This document shows positions 23,000 to 30,468 of a stretch of 64,000 nt of DNA, in pieces. The stretch covers positions 142,258 to 206,257 of IMG/VR virus record IMGVR_UViG_3300045961_000282. One strand, 5' to 3'. This DNA comes from a virus. Position 1 is the stretch's first letter; each line of letters opens with the position of its first letter. Both the position numbers and the translations under genes were made by a program. The notes under the pieces are model-generated. The model had not been told where the DNA came from, searched no databases, and saw nothing but the letters and a program-made list of their open reading frames with translations.

Positions 23000-23965
23000 A
23001 TGAGCATCCGCACTGACACCTATGCGCTGGCCACGTCGGCTGGCCGCAAGCCCGGCACGCCGGGCCACGACGACGCGGTGGCCTACCTGCGCTGCCGCTT
23101 CGCCGACCTCGACCTGCTTCCCTACAGGGACACCGACGACTGGGAGCACTCCTACACCGCCAAGGCGCGCGGCAGGCGCGTCACCATGACCAACCTGATC
23201 GGCGTGATCCCCGGCACCGACCGCACGCTGGCGCCCATCGTGATCGGCGCGCACTATGACTCGGTGATCGAGTCCTACTGCGCCGACGACAACGCCTCGT
23301 CCGTGGCAGTCGTCCTCAACGTGGCCGAGCGCCTGAGCGCCGCGCCCCTGCGCCGCGACGTGGTGATCGCCGCGTTCGATGGTGAGGAACCGCCGTTCTT
23401 CCACTCTCCCGCGATGGGATCGACCCGTCTGGTGGAGGACGTGCTGGGCGAGGTCCACCTTGCCATCGTCATGGACCTGATCGGCCACCCGACCACACTA
23501 CCCGGCACCGACCCGCACCTGTCCGTGGTGACCGGCGTCGAGTCGCACCCGAACCTGCGCAGCGCGCTGATCGGGGTTGACCTGCCGCTGCTGGTCGTGG
23601 ACAACAAGCGGGTCGGCGACATGAGCGACCACCACGCCTTCCGGCTGGCGGGCAAGCCGTTCCTGTTCCTGTCCTCCGGCGAGTGGGAGCACTACCACAC
23701 CGAGGACGACCTGCCCGAGTACCTCGACTACACGAAGTTGCAGCGGGTCGCCGATGCTGTCGAGCGGTTCGCCCGCAACGCCGACGTGGTGGAACTGGGC
23801 GCTGCGCAGCCGCACGACATTGAGGACTTGGAGGCGGCGCGCTTCGACACCCACCTGCCCGCCGACCTCATCGAGCCGCTGCGCCACGGGGTGTCCACCC
23901 GCGAGGCCCTGCCGTACATCATCGGCGGACTGCGGGCGTCGATGTGGGGCGAGCGGTTCGCCTAA
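23000..23965 (+). CDS. M28-family zinc aminopeptidase
   Basis: 321 residues. All M28 ligands are in order: His85 in IGAHYDSV, Asp97 in YCADDNASS, catalytic Glu129 and Glu130 in AFDGEEPPF, Asp159 in IVMDLIGH and His233 in HYHTEDDLPEYLDYTKL. No signal peptide, so it should act in the host cytoplasm unless released at lysis. Two zinc ions would activate water to cleave N-terminal residues or a related amide. Start MSIRTD is set by GAAAGGACCACCT. Such an enzyme is unusual in a phage. Confidence 0.9.
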   Translation: MSIRTDTYALATSAGRKPGTPGHDDAVAYLRCRFADLDLLPYRDTDDWEHSYTAKARGRRVTMTNLIGVIPGTDRTLAPIVIGAHYDSVIESYCADDNASSVAVVLNVAERLSAAPLRRDVVIAAFDGEEPPFFHSPAMGSTRLVEDVLGEVHLAIVMDLIGHPTTLPGTDPHLSVVTGVESHPNLRSALIGVDLPLLVVDNKRVGDMSDHHAFRLAGKPFLFLSSGEWEHYHTEDDLPEYLDYTKLQRVADAVERFARNADVVELGAAQPHDIEDLEAARFDTHLPADLIEPLRHGVSTREALPYIIGGLRASMWGERFA

Positions 23966-23966
23966 C

Positions 23967-24044
23967 TTGCTCTCTGCCACTGGCAGCGGTATAGTTGTCG
24001 GTGTGAGCGAGGGAGAGTCCCCCGCCGAACCGGAAGGAAACCTC
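23967..24044 (+). promoter_or_regulatory. Promoter and stem-loop leader (type B)
   Basis: TTGCTC, 17-bp spacer, TATAGT, GTGAGCGAGGGAGAGTCCCC leader, CGGAAGGA ribosome site. Confidence 0.75.
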
Positions 24045-24209
24045 ATGGCGAAGAACAGGGTGCCCGCGGGCGCCACGGCCAAGACGCCCGCGCAGGTGCA
24101 GGCCACTCTGGCCCTGCGCACCAGCGGAGCCAGCGGGCGGCACGACTCGCGCCCGAAGCGGGCCAGAACCCGCGCCGCCAGCAAGCGTGCGGCCCTGCGG
24201 GAGTTCTAG
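24045..24209 (+). CDS. Small basic protein, 54 aa
   Basis: MAKNRVPAGATAKTPAQVQA, then GRHDSRPKRARTRAASKRAA. Strongly basic and low complexity, likely nucleic acid binding. Type B leader and own terminator. Confidence 0.75.
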   Translation: MAKNRVPAGATAKTPAQVQATLALRTSGASGRHDSRPKRARTRAASKRAALREF

Positions 24210-24220
24210 TCCCCCCAGCC

Positions 24221-24251
24221 AGAAGCCCCAGCGAAACCCGCTGGGGCTTCT
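24221..24251 (+). terminator. Terminator
   Basis: AGAAGCCCCAGCG / CGCTGGGGCTTCT, perfect 13-bp arms. Confidence 0.85.
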
Positions 24252-24279
24252 TGACTTTTGGGGCCAGAATCGGTATCGT
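24251..24279 (+). promoter_or_regulatory. Promoter
   Basis: TTGACT, 17-bp spacer, TATCGT, starting directly at the end of the preceding terminator. Confidence 0.65.
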
Positions 24280-24322
24280 AGATACGCGATAGAGAACACG
24301 ACCAACACGAAAGGACAACGAC

Positions 24323-25069
24323 ATGACGACGACTGAACGCAACGAGCGGATCGTTCAACTGGCCGCTGACGGCTGGACCCTAGCAGCGATCGGCACCGAG
24401 GTCGGGCTGACTCGCGAACGAGTGCGCCAGATCCTCAACGACCACGGCACGCGCACCCTGCGCCACGACGACCTGCTGGCCAAGGCAGCCGCCGACTGGC
24501 GGGCGAGCGGGCAGGTCAGGCACGCGCACGACGTGCTGCGCGAGCACCGCCTCGCAGCCAACAGCCGCAACATCGCGATGCTGCGCCGGGCCGTGCCGGA
24601 ACTGTGCCTGCCCGCCAGCCGCGAGCAGGCCACGACATGGACCGAGGGCGCCATCGTCTCCGCGGTGCGTGACCTCGCCCGCCAGCACGGGTTCGACTTC
24701 GCGGGCGGCTGGATGCGGCTGAAGGACTACACCCGCCTGCGCGGCCCGCACGACCCCGCCCCGGCGACCATCGGTGCGAACTTCCTGTGGAGCGATATCG
24801 CGGTGAAGGCGGGCTTCAACCCGGCCAACGCCCCGCGGCGCGGGCGGCGCGGCGGCACGCGGCCCCGGCAGATCGCGCAGGCCGACCTCGACAACGCCGT
24901 GCTGGACTACATCGGCAGCGGCGAGCGGCTGAGCGCGGCGGGCTTTGAGCAGTACCTGAAGGACCGCCCCCACCTGCCGTCGATGGCCACGATCCGCAAC
25001 CGCTTCCGCGCGGAGGGGATCAACACCATCGCCGGAATCTTCACCGACGTGCAGGAACGGCTCGGCTGA
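24323..25069 (+). CDS. Helix-turn-helix protein with homing-associated repeats
   Basis: 248 residues. Residues 6-40 form a sigma-region-4-like helix-turn-helix (IVQLAADGWTLAAIGTEVGL, then TRERVRQIL). Later segments such as IVSAVRDLARQHGFDFAGGW and LDNAVLDYIGSGERLSAAGF with MATIRNRFRAEGINTIAGI resemble the DNA-binding repeats associated with homing endonucleases. No nuclease core is seen. Likely a sequence-specific DNA-binding regulator. GAAAGGA ribosome site. Confidence 0.85.
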   Translation: MTTTERNERIVQLAADGWTLAAIGTEVGLTRERVRQILNDHGTRTLRHDDLLAKAAADWRASGQVRHAHDVLREHRLAANSRNIAMLRRAVPELCLPASREQATTWTEGAIVSAVRDLARQHGFDFAGGWMRLKDYTRLRGPHDPAPATIGANFLWSDIAVKAGFNPANAPRRGRRGGTRPRQIAQADLDNAVLDYIGSGERLSAAGFEQYLKDRPHLPSMATIRNRFRAEGINTIAGIFTDVQERLG

Positions 25070-25077
25070 TCCGAACC

Positions 25078-25114
25078 GAACGCCCCCGACTCCGGTGAGA
25101 AGTCGGGGGCGTTC
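25078..25114 (+). terminator. Terminator
   Basis: GAACGCCCCCGACT / AGTCGGGGGCGTTC, perfect 14-bp arms. Confidence 0.85.
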
Positions 25115-25196
25115 GCGTATACGCGCGCGACCGGCGCTCGAGGACGTCCGGCCGCCGAAGTCGACGAGTTCGGCGGCCGTATGGTTTGCGGACCCT
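25115..25196 (+). repeat. Composite intergenic element 2
   Basis: Dispersed 12-mer (25123-25134), CTCGAG, GTCGACGAGTTCGGCGGCCG, then CGTATGGTTTG. Confidence 0.75.
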
Positions 25197-25234
25197 TCGG
25201 CCCTTCAGGGCCCTTCGGTCCTTTGGGACCCTTT

Positions 25235-25263
25235 TTGACAGGGCCAGCCGCATCCCGTATTGT
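25235..25263 (+). promoter_or_regulatory. Promoter
   Basis: TTGACA, 17-bp spacer, TATTGT, then ACAACAGCACGACCAACAAC leader. Confidence 0.75.
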
Positions 25264-25308
25264 TGTAGTCACAACAGCACGACCAACAACACCACAGAGG
25301 AGAACGAC

Positions 25309-25551
25309 ATGGCACGCATCACGTGCGCCCACTGCAAGCAGACCCACGCCACGGTGGCCGAGGTTCGCGAATGCGCCTACGAGCAGTACGAGGGCGAGGC
25401 ACAGGCCCGCGCCGAGCACGAGGCCGAGATGGCCATCGAGCGGTACTTCGAGGATCGCGGGTGGTACGAGGCGGCGTTGCAGGAGGAGATGGAGGCCCGC
25501 ATGGGCGTCATCGGATTCGCCGAAGCAATGGCCTTGGCCGAAGGCCGCTGA
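25309..25551 (+). CDS. Small protein with zinc-finger start, 80 aa
   Basis: MARITCAHCKQTHATVAEVR, then ECAYEQYEGEAQARAEHEAE. CAHC...H...C resembles a small zinc finger followed by an acidic coiled coil. GAGGAGAACGAC precedes ATG. Confidence 0.85.
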   Translation: MARITCAHCKQTHATVAEVRECAYEQYEGEAQARAEHEAEMAIERYFEDRGWYEAALQEEMEARMGVIGFAEAMALAEGR

Positions 25552-25560
25552 ACAGCACGG

Positions 25561-25592
25561 AGCCCCGGTTCCCCATCAAGGGAACCGGGGCT
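25561..25592 (+). terminator. Terminator
   Basis: AGCCCCGGTTCC / GGAACCGGGGCT stem. Confidence 0.8.
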
Positions 25593-25603
25593 TCGTCGTT
25601 GGT

Positions 25604-25643
25604 GCAGGAGCCCGGCACTGTCGCTTCAATGCCGGGCTCCTGC
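25604..25643 (-). terminator. Terminator of the leftward gene
   Basis: GCAGGAGCCCGGCA / TGCCGGGCTCCTGC, perfect 14-bp arms, 3 bp past the stop of the 25647 gene. Confidence 0.8.
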
Positions 25644-25646
25644 GGC

Positions 25647-25973
25647 CTACTTGGCGAACAGCCGCAGGATGTTGGTGCGGCGCATCAGCGCCTTGTCGTC
25701 GCGGTCCATCCGCCCCAAGCCGGTGAAGGTGTAACCCTTCTCGTAGGCGTAGGTGCCAGTCACGATGTAGCCATTGCGATCCAGAATCTGCTTGCGCCGC
25801 GACTCGCACACGGTGCAGACCAGCACGCGCTCAACGTCGCCGCCCGGCAGCCATGCCGCCGAGTCAGGCTTCCAGTTGTGGCCCATGTCCCGACAGGCGA
25901 GGAATGGATCGGGGTAGCGCTTGAGAATGTCAGCGACCTTCTGCGAATGCAGGTTCTTCTTCGGGGAAGCCAT
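25647..25973 (-). CDS. Hypothetical zinc-binding protein, 108 aa
   Basis: MASPKKNLHSQKVADILKRY, then FLACRDMGHNWKP and VLVCTVCESRRKQILDRNGY. The ACRDMGH / CTVC arrangement suggests a zinc site; a Tyr/Gly-rich part follows. This plan is common among actinophage proteins of unknown role. No ribosome site; GATAGCAT lies just upstream. Confidence 0.8.
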   Translation of the reverse strand: MASPKKNLHSQKVADILKRYPDPFLACRDMGHNWKPDSAAWLPGGDVERVLVCTVCESRRKQILDRNGYIVTGTYAYEKGYTFTGLGRMDRDDKALMRRTNILRLFAK

Positions 25974-25997
25974 GAGCGTGATGCTATCACAGGCCTA

Positions 25998-26780
25998 TCA
26001 AGGCTCCACGCTGGTCAGCCACGCCCACGACTTGCCGTTCTTGATGTTGCTAACCGTCGCCTGAGATACCTCGAAGTTCCTTGCGATGACGGGTTGTAGG
26101 TCCGTCGAACGATAGATCGCCAGAACCACATCTTCAGTCAGTTTTGCCCGACTGCGCTTCGGCTTCGGTGCACCGGTCGGTCTGGTCAAGTGTGCCCACG
26201 TGTTTCCGTAACGGATGTTTTTGACCGTTGATAATCCAATCCCGTAGGACTGCGCGATGTTTGCATGAGAGTCGGGCGAGTGATAAATCGCCAGCACGAT
26301 CTCATCGGTGAGTTTGGCCCGAGGGCTGCGTCCGCCTCTCAGGATGTTTCCATCAGCCTCTCGGTCCGCCATGTTCTCAAGGACTGTCCCCCACGCGAGA
26401 TGGTTCGGATTGACGCACCAGCGGGTCTCGGACCCGCACTTGTGTAACGCCTGCTTGCCTTCCGGGCAGGGCCCATTGAGGAGAGTGCATGCATACCGGT
26501 GGGCGCGATGCTTCTCGTTCTTATAGGAGAAGGACGAGTACCCATCCTGATCCACCTTGCCGGTCCAAACCCAATGGTCCTCGGGCTCATCACCGGGCTG
26601 CGCGTAGAACCAGAATGCCTCCTCGATGGAGGTAAACGCGGGATGGAGCCGCTCGAAACCATCTCCCTCATGCCATCGCCACCGCTGGTAGTGCTTCTTG
26701 CACATCCCCCGAGCCTCGTGCGGCAGCGCGCAGGGCCGTCCATCTGTAACAACCTCACATGCACGGGATGCTCTCGCCAT
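25998..26780 (-). CDS. HNH endonuclease with two C-terminal DNA-binding repeats
   Basis: 260 residues. N-terminal Cys/His module (CEVVTDGRPCALPHEARGMC), HNH core AHRYACTLLNGPCPEGKQ with ALHKCGSETRWCVNPNHLAW and LENMADREADG, then two homologous repeats AKLTDEIVLAIYHSPDSHAN and AKLTEDVVLAIYRSTDLQPV, each followed by a helix-turn-helix ending in W-A-x-L. The repeat pair implies an extended target. Lower GC than neighbours. Confidence 0.9.
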   Translation of the reverse strand: MARASRACEVVTDGRPCALPHEARGMCKKHYQRWRWHEGDGFERLHPAFTSIEEAFWFYAQPGDEPEDHWVWTGKVDQDGYSSFSYKNEKHRAHRYACTLLNGPCPEGKQALHKCGSETRWCVNPNHLAWGTVLENMADREADGNILRGGRSPRAKLTDEIVLAIYHSPDSHANIAQSYGIGLSTVKNIRYGNTWAHLTRPTGAPKPKRSRAKLTEDVVLAIYRSTDLQPVIARNFEVSQATVSNIKNGKSWAWLTSVEP

Positions 26781-26822
26781 GGGCTCTACCGTACATTACA
26801 GTCCGATGGATCGCCAGAACCA

Positions 26823-27104
26823 CTAAAGCCCAATGATGCCTCCTGCTCCCCGCAGTTCCACTGTCGCGACTCCGACTGCGACTCCTTGGAAGCCCATCTC
26901 ATTCACCACGTCTGCAAGCGATTGGACGACTTGATACGGGTCCACGTCATTGCCGTGGGCCACCGTCATGGTGATGGTGGTGACATACGCCTCGACGTTC
27001 GGGTCGGCAACGAACTCCCCGCCCTCGTACCCGCGCGCGACCGGCTCGTGCTCGTGCGGCTCGCCGCTGTCGTGACTGTGCTCGTGCTGCCAGTTCTTCG
27101 TCAT
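26823..27104 (-). CDS. Small His-rich protein, 93 aa
   Basis: The start MTKNWQHEHSHDSGEPHEHE is rich in His and Glu and could bind metal. The rest is alpha/beta (AYVTTITMTVAHGNDVDPYQ, GVAVGVATVELRGAGG). The dispersed 12-mer (27033) encodes part of EPVARGYE. Follows the 27114 gene after 9 bp. Confidence 0.75.
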   Translation of the reverse strand: MTKNWQHEHSHDSGEPHEHEPVARGYEGGEFVADPNVEAYVTTITMTVAHGNDVDPYQVVQSLADVVNEMGFQGVAVGVATVELRGAGGIIGL

Positions 27105-27113
27105 GGTCGCAGC

Positions 27114-27602
27114 CTAGAACTTCGTGCCCGGCGCCCACGCCGCCGACAGGCGCAAACAGAACTCGACGGCGGGCGACATCGGCCAGACTTCGGAGGGGGC
27201 GAACCATATGTCGGTCGCCAACGGGCTGCGAACGTGGTCGACCGGCACCTCGGGCAGCGCAGGCCCCGGCCCCTCGGGCGCGAAGGCGTGCGGGCGGCCC
27301 CACATGTCGAGCACCGCCTCGACGTTGCGCGGGTCGCCCGTCTGGAAGGTCACGCCGCTCGGCTTGGCGTAGAGCCACGCATAGCGCTCGCCCGGCACCG
27401 CGCAGGTGACGTAGTGCGTCTTGAAGCCCGGCTGGACGTTGAACTTCAGGTCCGGCTCGTACTCGGGCAGCCAGCACAGGAAGTCCCGCACCTCACTGGG
27501 CAGGGACTCGACCCCCTCGACGCGGTTGGCCTCGAAGAACTCGATGGCTTCCTCGGGGGTGTCGAACAGGTGGGGGGTGCGGAACAAACGTGGCTTGCTC
27601 AT
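27114..27602 (-). CDS. Hypothetical protein, 162 aa
   Basis: MSKPRLFRTPHLFDTPEEAI, then FFEANRVEGVESLPSEVRDF, FKTHYVTCAVPGERYAWLYA and TDIWFAPSEVWPMSPAVEFC. An AAAGGA ribosome site 10 nt before ATG fixes the start. Trp/Phe-rich globular protein, unknown family. Confidence 0.85.
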   Translation of the reverse strand: MSKPRLFRTPHLFDTPEEAIEFFEANRVEGVESLPSEVRDFLCWLPEYEPDLKFNVQPGFKTHYVTCAVPGERYAWLYAKPSGVTFQTGDPRNVEAVLDMWGRPHAFAPEGPGPALPEVPVDHVRSPLATDIWFAPSEVWPMSPAVEFCLRLSAAWAPGTKF

Positions 27603-27669
27603 GGGAAACATCCTTTCTGTCGATGGCAGGACCCCTTTGGTCCCGTCCGTGTGTGAAGGGTACGCGAAA

Positions 27670-27697
27670 GGCCCGACCCCCCATAGGGAGCCGGGCC
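27670..27697. terminator. Hairpin terminator
   Basis: GGCCCG / CGGGCC with inner CCCC/GGGG-type pairing, between two leftward genes. Confidence 0.6.
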
Positions 27698-27709
27698 GTG
27701 ACGAGGCCG

Positions 27710-28222
27710 TCAGGCGGCTGCGTGCACGCGGCGCAGACGCGCCTCGCACACCGGGCCGATCCCCCGCGCCGCGCTCTGCGTCGCAGTCAGGGACCGCCCG
27801 CAGACCACGCAGAAGCCGTAGCCGTTGGACAGCCGCCCAGCCTCCTCGACCGTCAGGGGCGTGAGGCCCTCGGCGGCGAGGTTGCGCCCGGCACCCGGGG
27901 CGTAGACCCACCGGCCCCGGCGAGCGCCGGACTCGGTGACGTGGGCCTCCAGCCGCTTGGCGTAGGTGGCCGTGCCCGCCTTGTTGGGCACGACGACGAA
28001 CACCTCCTCGCCGCGGACGTAGTAGCCCTCGGTCGCGGCCTGCGCCGGGGCGGCAGCCACGCGCGGCGCGGCCATCAGGCGGTCGATGAACCGGCTCGCG
28101 TTGCGAGCAGTCATGTCGGCACGGGCGTCGAACAGCACCTGAGCCTCGGCGTCGAGCACGCGCTCGGTGGCGAGGCGCTCAAGAAAAGCGAGTTGGCGGG
28201 GGGTGATCATCTTGACGGGCAT
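27710..28222 (-). CDS. DUF6011-like protein
   Basis: 170 residues. The N-terminal half is helical (MPVKMITPRQLAFLERLATE). The middle is beta-rich (EGYYVRGEEVFVVVPNKAGT). The C-terminus GFCVVCGRSLTATQSAARGI with GPVCEAR is a C-x2-CGR...GxGxxC zinc element characteristic of DUF6011 proteins. A type A leader (CACCACCACCAACCGAAAGG) precedes it on the minus strand. Confidence 0.85.
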   Translation of the reverse strand: MPVKMITPRQLAFLERLATERVLDAEAQVLFDARADMTARNASRFIDRLMAAPRVAAAPAQAATEGYYVRGEEVFVVVPNKAGTATYAKRLEAHVTESGARRGRWVYAPGAGRNLAAEGLTPLTVEEAGRLSNGYGFCVVCGRSLTATQSAARGIGPVCEARLRRVHAAA

Positions 28223-28256
28223 TGTCAGTTCCTTTCGGTTGGTGGTGGTGGTGGCT

Positions 28257-28290
28257 GACAGACCTAAGCATAGCACCAGAATCAGGGGGA
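28257..28290 (-). promoter_or_regulatory. Promoter (leftward)
   Basis: On the minus strand TTGAAC, 18-bp spacer, TATGCT, then a CACCACCACCACCAACCGAA leader. Confidence 0.75.
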
Positions 28291-28324
28291 GTTCAAATCG
28301 ACAGACTCGGCGGAGCGGGGTCCC

Positions 28325-28435
28325 GGGCGGCCCTCGAGGTCGTCGACCGAACCATACGGACCCCCGGCGGCCCTCGAGGGCGGGCCTACGACTTTCCTCG
28401 GCGAGCACTTCGAGCCCGGCCCGCCGGTCGCGCGC
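28325..28435 (-). repeat. Composite intergenic element 3 (reverse)
   Basis: Read on the minus strand: dispersed 12-mer (28424-28435), GCCCTCGAGGGC, then CGTATGGTTCG, and a second CTCGAG. Same part order as the forward elements. Confidence 0.75.
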
Positions 28436-28445
28436 ACACACGAGA

Positions 28446-28475
28446 AGGCCCCGACCCCCGAAGGGGCCGGGGCCT
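28446..28475 (-). terminator. Terminator
   Basis: AGGCCCCG...CGGGGCCT, 9 bp past the stop of the 28484 gene. Confidence 0.8.
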
Positions 28476-28483
28476 CCCCCCGA

Positions 28484-28831
28484 TCAGAACGAGAAGTCGA
28501 AGAACTTGTCCCGGTAACCGATGGCCAGCGTGCCGCCGTTGCCCTCGAAGCGCCCGCTCTTGCGCAGCGCGAAACGCTCGACCGAACGGTTCGGGTTCGG
28601 CAGGAACACGTACTCCTGCGACTCCGACATGCCGTTGCGGTCCACCCGCTGGGTGTCGTCGCGCTGGGCGAGCACGGCCTTGACCTGCCCGGCGCAGGCA
28701 CCGGACTTGAACCGCTCGACCCCGACGATCGTGTACGGGAGACGGTCGGACCACATCAGCAGCGTGGCGCCCATGCCCACCTCGGGCTCGGGGGCGCCGA
28801 TGGTGCTGGCGGCGAGAATGTTGTTGATCAC
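28484..28831 (-). CDS. Hypothetical beta-rich protein, 115 aa
   Basis: GTG start after AAGGAGGAAGCAA. MINNILAASTIGAPEPEVGM, RLPYTIVGVERFKSGACAGQ, SQEYVFLPNPNRSVERFALR and KFFDFSF. Beta-rich with one Cys. The CAAC-rich leader is on the minus strand. Function unknown. Confidence 0.85.
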   Translation of the reverse strand: MINNILAASTIGAPEPEVGMGATLLMWSDRLPYTIVGVERFKSGACAGQVKAVLAQRDDTQRVDRNGMSESQEYVFLPNPNRSVERFALRKSGRFEGNGGTLAIGYRDKFFDFSF

Positions 28832-28920
28832 TTGCTTCCTCCTTGGTGGTCGTCGTTGTGGTACAACCATACCACCGCATTAGTAGTGATGTCCAACTGG
28901 CTGGGTGATCGCAGACCCTC

Positions 28921-29010
28921 GCGCCTCACGTGTGCGCGCGACCGGCGGGCCGGGCTACGGACTAGCCCGCCGAGTTTGTGTCAGACCCCCGTCGCATGAT
29001 GGAGGCACAA
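28921..29010 (+). repeat. Composite intergenic element 4 (partial)
   Basis: CTCACGTG-type lead-in, dispersed 12-mer (28934-28945), then TTTGTGTCAGACCCC, which recurs after element 6 at 36.1 kb. It lacks CTCGAG and CGTATGGTTCG. Confidence 0.65.
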
Positions 29011-29020
29011 CAGAACAGGG

Positions 29021-29110
29021 AGCACGGATTATGCGATCCGCACTAGGTTGTGTATTGTTATCCATGTGAACAGGGACAGGCCCTGATCCGCTCAGTAGGA
29101 AGGACTCGCC
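29021..29110 (+). promoter_or_regulatory. Promoter and type B leader, duplicate of 19.2 kb
   Basis: AGCACGGATTATGCGATCCG, CACTAGGTTGTGTATTGTTA, then GTGAACAGGGACAGGCCCTG. The stem CAGGG/CCCTG differs from GAGGG/CCCTC elsewhere by compensatory changes. Confidence 0.75.
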
Positions 29111-29344
29111 ATGAGGCCCCGTCGCACGATCACCTTCTCCACCCACACGCCGATCCGCGTGAACGCCTTGGAGGCGTACATGCCCTTCGTCGTCGAGACC
29201 TCGCCCATCGGCCCGGCCTACGCCGTGACCATGGCGCCGACCGCGACCCTCAACGGACTCGACGATGAGGACACCCGTCGCGGGATCGTCTGCCCGCTCT
29301 GCTTCGTGGAGCAGGGACTCACGGGAGTCTGCGACTCCCACTAG
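29111..29344 (+). CDS. Small Cys-pair protein, 77 aa
   Basis: MRPRRTITFSTHTPIRVNAL, then GIVCPLCFVEQGLTGVCDSH. CPLC and a final CDSH suggest a zinc site. AGGAAGGA ribosome site. Function unknown. Confidence 0.8.
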   Translation: MRPRRTITFSTHTPIRVNALEAYMPFVVETSPIGPAYAVTMAPTATLNGLDDEDTRRGIVCPLCFVEQGLTGVCDSH

Positions 29345-29350
29345 GGGGGA

Positions 29351-29389
29351 GGGGCCGGTTTGACAAAGGCCGGCCCCAACCCTCATACT
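29351..29389 (+). promoter_or_regulatory. Hairpin-embedded promoter
   Basis: GGGGCCGG / CCGGCCCC perfect inverted repeat with TTGACA (29360-29365) in the loop, 18-bp spacer, CATACT. Confidence 0.75.
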
Positions 29390-29428
29390 TGAACTACTAC
29401 CGAACACCACCACTAGGAGGAACCCAGA

Positions 29429-29956
29429 ATGACCGAGAACACCACCACCACCCCCGCCGTCGCTGACGCCCTTGTCGCCGCGGCCACCGCCCCCACGACC
29501 CCCGTGGTCGTCCCCACCGCCCTGTCGCCCGAGGCGCAGGCGTACCTCGACGCGATCAACGCGCCGGGCGTGAACGTCCTGCACGTCGCGTGGGTGTCGC
29601 CCGAGAAGAAGGTCGCTGCCGCGTTCCGTGGGCACGTCCTGACCAAGGAGTCCACCGCGACGGTCATGACCGGCGTGGAGTACCAGAGCCTGTCGGTCAA
29701 CAACGACCGCGAAACGGGGGAACTCCCGTGGGGCGAGTGGGTGCCCGAGCACTACCCGTACCTGATCCAGCACAAGGGATCGTTCTACGCCCGGCTCTAC
29801 ACGGTGGACGGCACGATCCGCACCACCTACAAGATCGACGGGCGGATCGTGAAGCGCGAGGACTACCTCGCCATGCTGGTGCCCAGCGCCCGCGAGCCCA
29901 AGCGCCCGAACGGCGGGTGCATCACGGTTCACGTTGAGGGCTTGACCGTTTTGTAG
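29429..29956 (+). CDS. Hypothetical protein, 175 aa
   Basis: A Thr/Ala/Pro-rich start (MTENTTTTPAVADALVAAAT) leads to a beta-rich domain with NVLHVAWVSPEKKVAAAFRG and SFYARLYTVDGTIRTTYKID. AGGAGG ribosome site. Unknown family. Confidence 0.85.
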   Translation: MTENTTTTPAVADALVAAATAPTTPVVVPTALSPEAQAYLDAINAPGVNVLHVAWVSPEKKVAAAFRGHVLTKESTATVMTGVEYQSLSVNNDRETGELPWGEWVPEHYPYLIQHKGSFYARLYTVDGTIRTTYKIDGRIVKREDYLAMLVPSAREPKRPNGGCITVHVEGLTVL

Positions 29957-29963
29957 CGGGATG

Positions 29964-30008
29964 GCACGGGGGGCCGATTGCCACGGCGTCGGCCCCCCGT
30001 GCTATGAT
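29964..30008 (+). promoter_or_regulatory. Hairpin-embedded promoter
   Basis: GCACGGGGGGCCGA / TCGGCCCCCCGTGC, perfect 14-bp arms, TTGCCA in the loop and TATGAT directly after the 3' arm. Confidence 0.75.
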
Positions 30009-30042
30009 TCACCCATCACCACCACCACGAAGGAGAATGACC

Positions 30043-30390
30043 ATGGGAAACACAACCACGCAAGGACTGGCCGAGGCTGTGGCCGAGGGCATCGCGTCGC
30101 GGCGACAGGCCCTGACGGCCCACGTCACGACCGGCTTCTTTCCACCGCTTCCCCGCGAGTACGTCGCCGTGGCCGAGGCCGTGCTCGACGCGCTGGAGGA
30201 CGCCGGGGTCGTTGAGGACGACGACTTGGGATGGGACGTGATCGACCCGAGCGTCTGGCAGCGCGATATCGACCTGCCCGCGCTGAACCCGATGCCGCGC
30301 GAGGCGCGCGTCTACGACGACGGCACGGGCACCGCCACGGTCGCCGCCCTGTTCCGCGCCCTGCGGCTGGAGTACCTCGTCGGCGTCTGA
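30043..30390 (+). CDS. Hypothetical protein, 115 aa
   Basis: MGNTTTQGLAEAVAEGIASR, then PLPREYVAVAEAVLDALEDA and PMPREARVYDDGTGTATVAA. The ATG at 30043 gives GGAG a 7-nt spacing, better than the ATG 6 nt upstream. Helical, acidic. Confidence 0.85.
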   Translation: MGNTTTQGLAEAVAEGIASRRQALTAHVTTGFFPPLPREYVAVAEAVLDALEDAGVVEDDDLGWDVIDPSVWQRDIDLPALNPMPREARVYDDGTGTATVAALFRALRLEYLVGV

Positions 30391-30401
30391 CCGGCCCAAG
30401 G

Positions 30402-30427
30402 AACGCCCTCACCACGGTGGGGGCGTT
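30402..30427 (+). terminator. Terminator
   Basis: AACGCCCTCACC / GGTGGGGGCGTT followed by TCT. Confidence 0.75.
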
Positions 30428-30468
30428 TCTGCATGTCTGGACCCATGACGGCCACTAGCCTGCCGCCT

